Shown one piece after another: positions 1 to 11,063 of a stretch of DNA of 64,000 nt. Position numbers and translations under genes: made by a program. Under the pieces are notes generated by a model. The model saw only the letters and a list, made by a program, of their open reading frames with translations, did no database searches and was not told the origin of the DNA. The stretch is from positions 64,814,964 through 64,878,963 of the forward strand of contig NC_056522.1 of the NCBI RefSeq assembly GCF_019175285.1. Reading direction: 5' to 3'. Numbering within the stretch: position 1 is the first letter of the stretch; the number at the start of each line of letters is the position of its first letter. The DNA comes from Sceloporus undulatus. Lineage: Eukaryota; Chordata; Lepidosauria; Squamata; Phrynosomatidae.

Positions 1-293
1 GAATTCATTTGCTGTGCTGGTCAGTAAAATATCTTTGCTATTGTATAGGTTAAAATGCACCCATCCTGGATTTGTGAGGTGCTGCATCCACTGATTTTGC
101 ATTTTTTAAAAAGAAATGTGTGAAGCTTTTGCTATGTGTGAGGCTGAATGTGGCAGTAAGCCACAGATGTGGATATCTGCACTTCTTTCTGTTAATTAAT
201 CCTTTTTAAAATTATCAAAGCCAGGACTCATGAGCACACATTCCAGAAGTCAACTGTGCTTTAGGTGAAGAAGTAACAATAGCAATAGCAGCT
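1..293. other. Unannotated intergenic sequence
   Basis: Unique-looking AT-rich sequence at the left edge. I see no exon, repeat family or strong signal in it. It runs directly into the CR1 fragment that starts near 294. Confidence 0.5.
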
Positions 294-705
294 TCTGGAA
301 ACCATGCCCTATGAGGAACGACTTAGGGAGCTGGGGATGTTTAGCCTGGAGAAGAGAAGTTTAAAAGGTGATATGATAGACCTGTTTAAATACTTGAAGG
401 GATGTCATATTGAGGAAGAAGCTAACTTGTTTTCTGCTGCTCCAGAGACTAGGACCCAGAGCAATGGATGCAAGCTACAGGAACAGAGATTCCACCTCAA
501 CATTAGAAGGAACTTCCTGACAGTAAGGACTGTTTGACAGTGGAACACACTCCCTTGGAGGGTAGTGGAGTCTCCTTCCTTAGAGGTCTTTAAACAAAGG
601 CTGGATGGCCATCTGTTGGGGATGCTTTGATTGAGATTTCCTGCATGGCAGGGGGTTGGACTGGATGGCCCTTGAGGTCTCTTCCAACTCTATGATTCTA
701 AGTAT
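294..705 (+). mobile_element. CR1 LINE 3' end, 5'-truncated
   Basis: This is the last part of the CR1 reverse-transcriptase ORF plus the short 3' UTR. The reading frame from 304 begins MPYEERLRELGMFSLEKR, a typical CR1 C-terminus, and runs to an in-frame TGA at 535-537 where related copies have an arginine (CGA) codon, which is CpG decay. The same frame then continues toward the family-typical LDGHLLGML end. The 3' end has the CR1 hallmark ATTCTA repeat (tatgattcta near 690-700). The same segment occurs five more times in the window, in both orientations. The copy is dead on arrival: only the final 100 or so codons were inserted. Confidence 0.9.
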
Positions 706-1357
706 TTCTATTAATACACTTTGAATGCTTTCAATTTCTCTTTAATATGTTGCTTTTGGGGGGGGGAGAAAGGTTCTGTCTTTTCATTATGTGCCCATGG
801 TAAGCTACAATATTGTTTTGAACAAATCATAAAAGCAAGGACCAAATAATACTGAATCCGTGCTCTTAAGGTATCTTCTTGTCAATCCTTGCCATAGAAA
901 ATGTCATGCCATTCCTCAAAATTAACTCAGGAAATCCACTATCTGGAAGAGCTATACAAAACCCAGGTTTTCATGGGTCTGAAAAGTAGTATTCTATATT
1001 TTCACTTAACCCTCTTTTTCAGGCTTGCTCTCTAAGAGAACCACCTGGATCTTGAGTAAAAAGCTAATTGTACATGCCTACATGGGAGAAATGTCAACAG
1101 AAGCTGCATGCCAATGAAACTTACTCAAGTAATAGATGTTAGTGATTAGAGACTTACACTGGTGTGAAATTAGTTATTTCTGGCATGAGCATTAGCAGGA
1201 CTAGTAGACAGAAGCCCAAGCAGCTATTTTATGCCTGAAGGCATCCATTATTTTTAACTGTGTGTTTTTGCCTAGGTATCTATGCTGTACTTTCTGACTG
1301 GCATGCTACAGAGTGCTGAGGAGCACTCTTCATAGAAAAAGAAGAGGAAGATGGTAT
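706..1357. other. Intergenic, nothing recognised
   Basis: No exon or named repeat is seen. A G-run sits near 758-767. The sequence is AT-rich with stops in all frames. Confidence 0.5.
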
Positions 1358-1520
1358 TCATTATTATTATTATTAAGCTTTATTTATATAGCGCTGTAAA
1401 TTTACACGGCTCTGTACGTACAATCTTTTGATTAGACGGTTCCCTGCCCTCAGGCTTACAATCTAAGAAGACAAAACATAAAAGGAGAAGGGAATGGTTG
1501 TGGGGAAGAGGATCAGGTTC
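1358..1520 (-). repeat. L2-like LINE 3' tail, inverted
   Basis: A (TTA)n run at 1358-1376 is followed by tttatttatatagcgct, the reverse complement of the AGCGCTATATAAATAAA tail typical of L2-like LINE 3' ends. The next block (ggttccctgccctcaggctt, 1438-1457) recurs near 41298 in the same orientation, so both belong to one dispersed family. The family name is an inference from tail style. Confidence 0.55.
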
Positions 1521-1636
1521 TGGAGTTCATCTTTCCCTCTGAGGCCTGGACCAAGGCAGATGGACTGGAGGGAAGGCTCTATATCTTAAGGATAGGTCCG
1601 ATGGCGTTGGGCCTGCCATTTCACTCCCTCCAGGCA

Positions 1637-2070
1637 GGATGGCTTCACCTTCCCCATCTCTGGATGATGGTGGATGAAGGGGTGGGATCCTCTTTCAGGG
1701 AAGGCCGGATGGAGCTGGATTCCCCTTCTCCATCTCTGGATGATGGTGGATGAAGGGGTGGGATCCTCTTTCAGGGAAGGCCATATGAAGCTAGATTCCC
1801 CTTCTCCCTCTGGATGATGGTGGATGGAGGGGTGGGATCCTCTTTCAGAGAAGGCTGGATGGAGTTGACTTACCCTTCTCCCTGTGGATGATGGTGGATG
1901 GAGGGGTGGGATCCTCTTTCAGGGAAGGCCTGATGGAGCTGGCTTCCCCTTCCCCATCTCTGGATGATGGTGGATGAAGGGGTGGGATCCTCTTTCAGGG
2001 AAGGCCTGATGGAGCTGGATTCCCCTTCCCCATCTCTGGATGATGGTGGATGAAGGGGTGGGATCCTCTT
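1637..2070. repeat. Minisatellite, 73-77 bp unit, about six copies
   Basis: The core tggatgatggtggatg starts at 1661, 1738, 1811, 1885, 1961 and 2038, giving steps of 77, 73, 74, 76 and 77 bp. Units share ggtgggatcctctttcaggg and vary mainly at gatggagctgg(a/c)tt. The array runs straight into an assembly gap, so its true copy number is unknown. Open frames across it on the - strand are a by-product of the repeat and not a gene. Confidence 0.92.
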
Positions 2071-2080
2071 NNNNNNNNNN
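2071..2080. other. Assembly gap (10 N)
   Basis: Ten Ns interrupt the sequence at the right end of the minisatellite. Ten is likely a nominal size; a collapsed tandem array is the probable cause. Confidence 0.97.
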
Positions 2081-2692
2081 CATACCATGAATACCTTTGG
2101 TATTCATGGATACCAAAGCCAAAAATGTAATGCACAGAGAAGCACCAATGAAATATGAAGCATCTGTGTGCATGTCTACATCCATTTCTATTCATAGAAA
2201 AATGAGCATCAGTATTCATCAACCCTTTCAGGACTTTAGCTAACAGCATGGAAAATGAGTGTAGATCATAAGAGACAACATTAGGCAAGATGGACCAATG
2301 GAATATCTCAGTATATATGGCAGTTGCACAGGGTTAGAAGGCAGACACTGCACTGCACCAGCAGACCACTGGGACAGAACCACAGCTCTTGTTCCACTGG
2401 TGGTAGTGTCTCCAAGCAAGCAAACACACATCACACAATGAATTAATCAATACATCTATGGATAAAAAGGATCAGGGGTCTATTGGCAGACTTTTTCATT
2501 ATAGAGAACTCTACACTCAGCTCTAAATGAATCTGTAAAGTTGGCAACCATACTTTTAGTAGTTATTTACACTGGCTAGAATCATGTTCAGTAGTAACCC
2601 AGTTTTATAATATCATAACTTTTTAGCCAGGGAACACCTGAACCAAAGACTTTCTGAGGATCAAGGCATTGGAAAATGATTGCATTGCAAAA
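2081..2692. other. Intergenic, nothing recognised
   Basis: No exon or named repeat is seen. The short frames here lack splice context or recognisable domains. Confidence 0.45.
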
Positions 2693-4660
2693 TAGAATCA
2701 TACAGTTGGGCCACCTAGTCAATCCTCTTGCCATTTAAGAATACACAATCAAAGCACTCCTGACAAATGACCATCCATTAAAAACCTCCAAAAGTGATTT
2801 TACGACCCTCCAAGGCAGCATATTCAGCTGTCAAATAGATTTTACTGTCAGAAAGTTCTTCCTAATATATAGATGGAATCTTTTTTCCCTGTAGCTTGAA
2901 TCTATTGCTTCATGTCCTAGGGCCTCAGCACACAGCTGGTAAAGAGCAGTTGGAGCCCATTTTGGCTGTGATCAGACTGGAACTGTGGTGACCACATGGC
3001 CTGCACTTGAATCAGGCCACCGCCACTGCAGTCTCAAACCAGCACCGCCAGGAGCCGGATTAAATCTCTTTCTTTTTGCTCTGGTCCTTTGGACCAGAGT
3101 GCAGCATCAAAGCAACTTATGGCAGCTTTGGGAGCATGCTTCATTTGAATGCCATGCCCCCAAAGCAGCTAGAAGCTGCCTTATGTGGCCTGTGTGTTTC
3201 AGGCCCTAGTCTCTGGGGCAGCAAAACAAGCTTGCTCTGTCTTCAATATGACATCCTTTCAAATATTTAAACATGGCTATCATGTCACCTTCTCTTCTCT
3301 AGGCCAACATACTCAGCTCCCTAAGCTACTCTTCACAGGGCATGGTTTCCAGACTTTTCACCATTTTGGTCATCCTTCTCTGGACATGTTCCAGATTGTC
3401 AGTATCCTTCTTGAATTGTGGTGCCCAGAACTGGACACGGTGTTTCAGATGAAGTCTTTCCAAAGCAGAACAGAATGGTGGTAGTATTTCACTTGATGTA
3501 GACCAGCAGTTCTCAACCTGTGGGTCGTGACCCCTTTGGGAGTCGCACGACTGTTTTACAGTTGTCACCTAAGACCATCAGAAAACACATATTTCCAATG
3601 TTCTTAGGAACCAACACACCACAATTTTATGGTTGGGGGTCACCACACTATGAGGAACTGTATTAAAGGGTCACAGCATTAGGAAGGTTGGAAGCCACTG
3701 ATTTAGACAATATACTCTTATTGATGCAGCCTAGAATCCCATTGGCTTTTTTAGATATCATATCACACTGTTGTCTCATGTCAACATGTGATTTATTAAG
3801 ACTCATACATCCCTATCACATGTAATGTTGTTAAGCCAGGTGTCACCCATCCTATACCTGTGCATTTCATTTTTTTACTGCTCAAATGTAGTATCCTACA
3901 TTTCTTTCTGTTGAAATTAATTTTGTTAGTTTTGTCCCAGATTTCTAACCTACTAAGGTATTTTGAATTCTGATCCTGTCCACTAGGGTATTAGCTATCC
4001 CTCCACATTTGGTCTCATCTCCAAATTCTTAAACATGCCTTCTATTCCATCATCCAAAACATTAATAAAGATGTTGAATAGCACTGGGCCCAGAACAAAA
4101 CCCTGTAGTACCCCACTAGTCACTTCCCTCTAGGATGAAGAGGAGCCATTGGTGAACACCTTTGGGTTTGGCTGGTCAACCAGTTACTAATCCACCTAAC
4201 AGTGGCATTGTCTAGCTCACATTTTACTAGCTTGTTTGCAAGACTGTCATGGATGAATTTGTCAAAGACCTTACTGAAATCAAGATATGCAATATCCACA
4301 ACATTCCCTTCATTTACCAGTCTTATAAGTCTTATCAAAAAAAGAGATAAGATTAGTCTGGCATGATCTGTTTTTGAGAACCCATGTTGGCTTTTAGTGA
4401 TCAAAGCATGCCTTTCTAGGTGCTCACAGGCTGTCTGTTTAATGATTTGTTCTAGAATCTTTCCTGGTATTGATGCCAGGCTGACTGGGCAGTAATTATT
4501 TGGGTCTTTTTGAAGACGGGGACAACATTTGCCTCCTCCAGTTTGCTGGTACGTATCCTGTTTGCTAGAAATTTTGAAATTTGATTCCCGGACGTTTCTG
4601 TTTTCTGTTAGCATTTTGCTATCTTCTCCATGCAGTGGCCCTGCCATTTCCTTGCCCATT
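2693..4660 (-). mobile_element. CR1 LINE, 5'-truncated, interrupted by a hAT element
   Basis: The 3' terminus lies at 2693 (agaatcatacagttggg is the inverted CR1 end) and the sequence reads leftward from the EN-RT linker through reverse transcriptase. The frame at 4120-4665 contains NYCPVSLASIPGKILEQIIK, the RPVSLTS-type motif of LINE reverse transcriptases, and later DIAYLDFSKVFDKFIH, matching the catalytic palm region. Several frame breaks and stops are present. A 197-bp SPIN-like element sits inside it at 3504-3700. The 5' end falls near 4660 in the linker corresponding to 17490 of the longer copy at 15759-19312. It is old and inactive. Confidence 0.88.
3504..3700 (+). mobile_element. SPIN-like hAT MITE with 8-bp target duplication
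   Basis: The element opens with cagcagttctcaacctgtgg and closes with aaggttggaagccactg, imperfect terminal inverted repeats of the SPIN (hAT) type. It is flanked by ATGTAGAC (3496-3503) and ATTTAGAC (3701-3708), an 8-bp hAT target duplication with one mismatch. The uninterrupted CR1 copy at 16300 confirms the pre-insertion site (tagacactatacc). Length is 197 bp with no coding capacity. SPIN elements are known from lizards, frogs and several mammals and are a classic case of horizontal transfer; assignment to SPIN is from memory of its sequence. Confidence 0.78.
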
Positions 4661-4778
4661 ACCAATAAAAGACATGGGTGTAGTACAGAGATAATTTATT
4701 TGGAACTGGATGGAAAGGAGATTTAGAATTTGGTGTCATTAGCATAATGATTTTATGTTGTTTACATTATCATTTCAG
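4661..4778. other. Spacer between CR1 and SINE
   Basis: About 120 bp of unassigned sequence between the CR1 copy and the SINE. Confidence 0.4.
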
Positions 4779-5021
4779 AGCCAGTGTGATGTGGTGGTTT
4801 GAGCACTGGCCTATGACTGTGGAGACCAGAGTTCCACTCAGTCATGGAACTCATGGGCAACCTTGGGAAAGTCACACTCTCTCAGCCTCAGAAAAAGGCA
4901 ATAGTAACCCCCCTCTGGCAAACAATAAAGCTAAATATTGGGAAATCTTTCCAATAAAACCCTGCAATATGGTTGTCATAGGGTTGCCATAAATTGGCAA
5001 TGCCTTCAAGGCACACAACAA
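4779..5021 (+). mobile_element. tRNA-derived SINE with Bov-B-like tail
   Basis: The 5' part (gtggtggtttgagcactgg) resembles a tRNA A box and gaccagagttccactc a decayed B box. The middle (ccttgggaaagtcacactct) resembles the conserved SINE core, and the 3' end (ttggcaatgccttcaaggca, then cacaacaaaa) resembles a Bov-B LINE tail, which would supply the enzymes. This is the layout of Sauria-type SINEs. About a dozen copies lie in the window in both orientations. Pol III promoter boxes here are mutated, so transcription is unlikely. Confidence 0.82.
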
Positions 5022-5034
5022 AATTAGATTTTTA

Positions 5035-5160
5035 ATAAGGTGATTTTTAAATTGTGTTTTAATTTTATTGTTTTGTTTTTAGCTTTTTTGTTTGTGAGCA
5101 CCTTGCATCTCACACTAGGAGAAAGGCAGCATATAAATACAATAAATTAATTAATAAATG
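5035..5160 (+). repeat. L2-like LINE 3' tail
   Basis: Sequence gtgagcaccttgcatctcac followed by ggcagcatataaatacaata matches the usual 3' end of L2-like LINEs in reptiles (a short motif ending in a TATAAATA(A) tail). Only the last 100 bp or so remain. Confidence 0.55.
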
Positions 5161-5915
5161 TGCCTTCTCTCTCACTGAAATAACAATGGCAATTTCCTGC
5201 ATTTCCAAGTGAAGCTAAATTTCTTATGACATAAAACAAATTCCCCAAAAGTCACCTTAGGCAAAACAAACTGTCACTCTGCAGGCAGCCAATGGCTTTT
5301 AATAAATATCCTGGGGGAGGGAGAGTTAGCAGGGGCGATGAGGCTGCTTTGATATGAGTGGAAATGATAATCGTAGAAATGGATTTGGAATTTTTTTTTT
5401 ACCTCTCTCCTTGTTAAGGCGGGATTACAAACTGGATATTTTTATTGTTTTTCCCATCTAAAAAGGTGTATATGAATAGGATGTCCTATATTTGAGCTAT
5501 GTTTGGAAACTTTAGCATGTGCAGTTTGGAAAAATTCAGAGATGTCTGGGTGGACAATATGAAAATATGAATATTAGGCAGGTCTTGTCATGTGGATGAT
5601 TTTTTAAAGACCAGAATCTACTTTATCAGAGTTAATAAAATTAATTAATAGCTTCAAAGCCCTTTCTGGTTATCATGGCAATTCATCTAAATATAAGGCT
5701 ACAGTTCTTGGAGCTCATCCTCCATCTGGATTTTTTGCCAAGTGCATGTGTCCAGAATCTATTCGTTAGACATATTGGTTCATCAGGATATTACTCAAAT
5801 AATTAAACTGAATTTATCTGTGTAACTTGCTGAAATATCTCTTGATCTGAATAGGTGATCATCACTCAAGTATATAGATTAAGGGCAAGACACTTAGAAA
5901 TAAAGTTTTACCACA
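5161..5915. other. Intergenic, nothing recognised
   Basis: AT-rich sequence. No exon, repeat family or regulatory signal stands out. Confidence 0.45.
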
Positions 5916-5916
5916 T

Positions 5917-6125
5917 ACAGGTTGGGTTTGTCTTATCTGAAATGCTTGGGACAAGGACTGTTTTGGATTTGGGGATTTTTTTTGGGATTTCAAAATACAT
6001 GTATTTGCATAAATATACATAATGAGGTATCTTGGAGATGTGATCCAAATATAAGTGGACATAGCTTGCAGGTAATTTTATACAATATTTTTAACAACTT
6101 TATAGATGAAACAAGGTTTGTGTGG
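5917..6125 (+). mobile_element. Possible Tc1/mariner-type MITE, degraded
   Basis: The left part (acaggttgggtttgtcttat, tgcttgggacaaggactg, tggatttggggatttttt) resembles an old widespread tetrapod non-autonomous Tc1/mariner or pogo element beginning CAGGTTGAGTATCCCTTATC. Further resemblance (aggtaattttatacaatat) runs to about 6110. The right terminus is not clear, so the call rests on internal similarity recalled from known families. Confidence 0.4.
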
Positions 6126-7073
6126 GTTTAAGGTTTTTTTTAAGTGTGATGCTCATTAGTCGTTATATCAGTCATTTATGGAACAGTTCTGAGAGCTTAG
6201 TTGACAGAGATGGAATTCATAGCATTGCTGCTCATATCCATTGCTCCCAGGTATCCTTTCCTGAGTGTTACACACCTCAACAGCTCAGGTTTACAGCTGA
6301 TTCAGCCTTGCCCGAAGCCTTGTTTCTCAGCTACAATGATTTGTATTTCAGTAATGCTGCAGTTTAGGGAGGTAGTAGGATTTTTAAGAAAAGTTCTGTA
6401 TGTAAATCAGGAAACATCAGCCTCTGCCAAATATTCCATGGCTTGCACATTGATGCTTTTAGTGATCTCTTTACTTCTTGGGAGCACTTCAATCAAATTA
6501 AAGTGATTTCACTTCCACTGGCATAAACAGGATCCAAACTTATAATTAACAGCACAGTCCTAAATATGTTTACTCAGATGTAAGTCCACCTGAGTACAAT
6601 GGGACTGCTTATACCCTCCCCCCCCATGTGGATATAGCCTTGCACCTCATGTGATATTAAATTTTATCCAGCACTTCTGTCCTCAGCCCAGATAGATTTT
6701 ATATACATAACAGCAGGATTCAATGGACATATTTTTTGCTGATCCCCAGTTCTCATGGTATTGACATGAACATTAGAGACTCATACCTAAAATTAGCAAT
6801 GGAGTGAAGGTTTGTCTTCTGAAAAAGATGGTTCTATATTTGAATAATTCATCTGGTGTTGAGCCTGTTCTAAATGGGGTTAAGGTCGTTTGCAGGATCA
6901 GGGCCTGAATCTAATTGAGTCCCAACTAGAGTTGCCTCATTGAATCAATACAATGTATGTAATTTAATAATAAGATGTAATTTATCAGTCAGCAATGACA
7001 GTCTACTCTCATAAGGACTTGCAGTTGGAAATAGGCCTAAATTAGCAATGTGGAATACTCTAACCCAGTTTTA
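6126..7073. other. Intergenic, nothing recognised
   Basis: Short frames around 6122-6506 show no domain and no splice context. Phrases such as taaatatgtttactcagatgtaagtcc (6552 on) recur in reptile repeats but I cannot assign them. Confidence 0.4.
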
Positions 7074-7076
7074 ACA

Positions 7077-7107
<31 letters not shown>

Positions 7108-7118
7108 CAAAACAAAAG
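7074..7118 (+). repeat. (AAAAC)n microsatellite
   Basis: Seven or so tandem AAAAC units, slightly impure at both ends. Confidence 0.95.
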
Positions 7119-8845
7119 AACCAAGCTACCTCAGTAGCATGAAGTGTCTTTGGAAGAGCTTGAAAAAGTTACCTGCTAGCATGTCTAATACCTAAATTTA
7201 ACTTTCTAAAACTACAATCAAATATGTCATTTGGTTCCTCTTGAAGGCATTTGGGGGGGAGGGGGGATTTTGCCATAGTTTCTCTTCCTCTGGGCTGTTT
7301 TAGGTACTGGGGTCCAATTTTTCCTAGACCAGAAATGATTAAAACAGTCAAGGGGCAACCTAAACCATGGCAAAATTGTCCCCATGTTTCATAAACTTCA
7401 CCACAGGGGCATTTTGAGTTTTTAAAACATTTCCAAATACCAATAAATAGGGATGAAACAGCTCTCCAGGGTTCAGTAAGATAAGACGTATGGCCTCTGG
7501 ACTTTGGAAAGTTGCTCTTCTCTGGTATAAATTTTCAGACCTTTCAGGAAAATAGTCTGCATGTCCCCTGCCTAACTAGAATACAGTATTTCTTTAAAAA
7601 GAGCTGAGAAAGATAATTTTATAAAGTAATTTATTCCCATTACTTGGTACAGTGTGTGGAAAGAAATGGGTTGTGATTACTCGTTACAACATTGAAACAG
7701 TAACTCATTGTTTTATGTGCTGTATTCCTTTCCCATTACTTTTTGTTACTTTGGGGTGGAGAAAAGCCTGGAGAAGAGAGCCTACTGGGAGGACCAGAAG
7801 AGAATGTCATATCCAGGCCTGAGGCACAAAGTTGTCCATGTCTGTAACAAGCACCCATTTCTTCTATCCTTCAAGTCACTTTTATGGAGTACCAATAGTT
7901 GTTATAGTTGATACAACATGTGGCTTAAGCACTTTGTTCTTCTGAGCAACTAACAGACTTTTGTGTATTTGGATGCTGTTTCTTCAAGGGGCTTATAAGA
8001 AAGAAACAGCAACTCTTCATTCTATTTTTACTTAGCCAGCAGCCCTGAGTGTAAAGCCAGCAATTATGGCTGGGAAGCCTTGGTTATGTAAATGTATTTG
8101 TTTGTTACAGTAGCTGAAAAGTTCATGGTGAAGGTTATTTTATAGTTGCTAATGCCTTGCATGACCATCACTTAGGTAAATAAATGAAATAGCATTGAGA
8201 AAAGCTAGCATGGCCTTTTCCCATTAGTGTGGGCTGAGCCAGAGGCTCTTTAGATATTAGAGATATTGGAATGAAGAGAGGGATGCCTTGATGCAGACAA
8301 TTCAGGGACAGGCAGATTTGGTTAACTGATGAGATCCTGTAAATGAGTGTATCACACTCTTCTGAAAGTGAATTTCTCTTCAGAAGATATCAGGAACACA
8401 TTCTGACTGGAGCTGAGCATTGACAACCGACAGTGAGATTACTTGTTGTTGAAGATGTTCAACATTTATTTGTCTATAATTGCTAAAAAAAAAACAAAAA
8501 ACACCACCGTCTTATATGGGAAAAGTTCCCAGTGTTTATCTCTTTTACTTTACAGCCCTTGTTCAAGGGTCCATTTATTACTATTGATTGCACTCTTTTA
8601 GTCCAAACCAGAGCAGAAAAGAATTTTCAAATATAGTCAACTTTCTGTGAAATTTCAAAATATGAAATTTAAGTCATGACTCCAAATATCACAAACAGAA
8701 TGCTTCTGCTTTGTTGGAACTTCCAACTCGCTCTGATTTGGGATCTCATTTCAGGCCTGGTGTCTTAAGTCCCAGGAATTTAACTTGGGGTTTATTTGGA
8801 TAGATGTTCTCTACTAGACAGCAATGTTGAAAGGCAACTGCTGTG
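7119..8845. other. Intergenic, nothing recognised
   Basis: No exon with credible splice sites and no repeat family recognised. Short frames at 7169-7351 (-) and 7708-7911 (+) look random. Confidence 0.4.
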
Positions 8846-9061
8846 CAGTGGGCCCTTGCTATCCACTGGGGTTTGTTTCCAGGACCCCCTGTGGATACCA
8901 AAATCCCTGGATACTCAAGTCCCATTACATACAGTGGTGTAGTAAAATGGTTTCCTTTATATAAAATGGCAAAATCAAGGTTTGTTTTTTGGAATTTATA
9001 TTTTTTGGAATATTTTCAATCTGAGGATAAAAAAATCTGCGGATATGGAGGGTTGACTGTA
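8846..9061 (+). mobile_element. Pogo/Tigger-like MITE
   Basis: It begins cagtgggcccttgctatcca and ends gagggttgactgta, which are inverted ends of the TIR CAGTGGGCCCTNGNTATCC type. The interior (gataccaaaatccctggata, tataaaatggcaaaatcaag) is shared with 33630-33861 and 52059-52245. TA at the ends fits Tc1/mariner-superfamily insertion. No transposase is encoded. Confidence 0.75.
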
Positions 9062-9076
9062 TATCCATGTGTGTAA

Positions 9077-9079
9077 TGT

Positions 9080-9139
<60 letters not shown>

Positions 9140-9146
9140 CAGAGAT
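9077..9146 (+). repeat. (TG)n(GA)n compound microsatellite
   Basis: About fourteen TG units pass directly into about fourteen GA units, with an impure AGACAG tail. Confidence 0.95.
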
Positions 9147-9179
9147 CAGAGCTTAGAAATAGTTAAAATAGTTTTTTGT

Positions 9180-9560
9180 AATTGATTCCTTGCCCCCAAT
9201 AACCAAGGGTACAGACTGGTAGTAAGCACCAGCTTGGGAGTGGCATGGGGCATGGTGTTTGGATGATGCACGTCCCAACGCTACCCCCCAAGGTGGCATC
9301 ATGCACCCACCTGACCACATGGTGGGCAGCATTACAGTGCTCCTTTGGTGCAGTGTTTACATGCCGCATGCCAAAAGGAGTGTGGGAAAGTCCTGCTGCA
9401 GTGGCAAGGGTACCATTTTTCTGGGTCAAAAAGAAGTGGGATTTTGTTGCTTCTTTTTGGCCGGGAAACATGTCGGATCGGGGCTGTGGTGTGCAGTTGC
9501 TGCAGCCCCAATCCAGCGCTCAAAGAGGTAGCGACAAACTGCTCCTTCTGGGTGGTTTGT
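9180..9560. repeat. GC-rich segment with CpG decay, possible old transposon
   Basis: This block is richer in GC than its surroundings and full of TG and CA where an ancestral CG is likely (for example catgccgcatgcc, 9360-9372). Overlapping frames on both strands of 63-125 codons result from the low stop frequency of GC-rich sequence and share no domain. Similar composition is seen near 11440-11690. No clear terminal repeats were found. Confidence 0.35.
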
Positions 9561-11063
9561 TTTGCCCCTTAGCCAAGAATATAAGCCAAGCCTCTCTCCT
9601 GCATTATAGTCATAAAATCTAGGAATGTTGTGGAATTAAAATCACCAAATTAGACTTGCCTTCTTTTTAACCGATAAGGAGGAGACTTTCCTAAACAGAG
9701 TTCAAGAGACTGAGAATGTTCTCAATGGCACTTGTATGTGACTGAGCATTGTCAGGGAGGTCCTGGCTTGTACGTTCTCTAAAGTGCCTCATGGTGGAGA
9801 AGAATGCCTGCCGATTCCTCTACCATGTGTGAGTTCATGTGTGAGTTTCTCCAGACAATCAGGTGTCAGTATGGAAGACCTTGGCTCACATGGATGGGAA
9901 AGGAGGAAGAGGACAAGGTCTTCAAATGAAGTCTGTTGGTGTCAGTAAAATTTCAGCTGGGACGTTTTCAAATTAGTGGCCTTCAGTGCAATTAGTTTTC
10001 TATTGTAGCCACCACCTGCAAGCAAAGACACACTCAAAAAGACTCAGTAATAAAGACAAGAAAGCTTTAGAACTTTTTTGAAATTTTATTATATAATAGC
10101 CCTATTTTGTATTATTGTTATACGGGGGGGGGGGGGGAAGCCACTTGAGTATACAACTCTGCTTCGCCAAATGTTTCACATAATGCTCTGAAGCAAGGAA
10201 ATAGAATTACATTTCAAACATTTCCTTTTCATGCTCCAGGCGCCTAGAGCTAAATGTTCTCAAAATCAATGTGAACCAAATTAATCAGGAATCCAAGGCT
10301 TGTCAGCCTCATATTAATGTAAGATTAGCTTGATGGGTTTCTCATACCATGGAACATTCCATCCCTCTGATGGTGCTCTCTATCCCGCTAATAATTTCAT
10401 AGTTTTTCTCAGCACATTACTTCCCTTTAAAAACATATTAGAAAATGTTGAAGTGATGGACAAGATGCAGCAAAGAGGCCTACAGAATATTCAAGCCAAT
10501 GAAGAACTATTTGTCCTGACCATCATAATTCCCCAAGGGTTTTGAGAGAAAATGCTGTATTCTACTATTCAAAACAGAAGAACTGTAGAATTGCTGCTAA
10601 TAGAAGAACCAGGAAAAACTGTAGCAGCTCTGGACAGTTAGAGAAAAGAGATGGTTTTAGATATCCTGCACCCTGCATTTCAAGTTATTCTTAGTTTACC
10701 TGATTGACAGTTACGGGGTATCTATTCCTTACTGTATTGAAAGGTTAAAGGTACACATTAAAGGTTAAACGTTCACATTATGGACCATAAGTAGATGTAG
10801 TCACACTTCACAAAGGGTTCATTGTAGATATACCAAAGGCAGCTTGAAAAGGTCAGACATTCAGAAAGGAGAGAAGGTTGCTCATGGATAGCTGAGTGAG
10901 CAGCCACACAGGTCATCAGGTTATAGTCTTTCCCATTATGGTGGGATGTATTATATTCCCACTTAAATTGTTTGAATCAAATGGAATTGTCAGAATTATT
11001 TCTAAACTTGCATGTCTGTATGTAGAAGGGAAAGGAGATAGGAGGAAGAGAGAAAAGAATAAT
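9561..11063. other. Intergenic, nothing recognised
   Basis: Includes a 14-G run at 10124-10137. The frame at 10330-10545 has no recognisable domain or splice signals. Confidence 0.4.

Noticed and set aside
1637-2070. Spaced repeats that might suggest a CRISPR array
   Set aside because: Units are continuous tandem copies with no unique spacers, in vertebrate DNA. It is a minisatellite.
9163-9622. Overlapping frames of 63-125 codons on both strands
   Set aside because: They sit in a GC-richer, CpG-decayed segment, have no domain in common with known proteins, and lack splice context.
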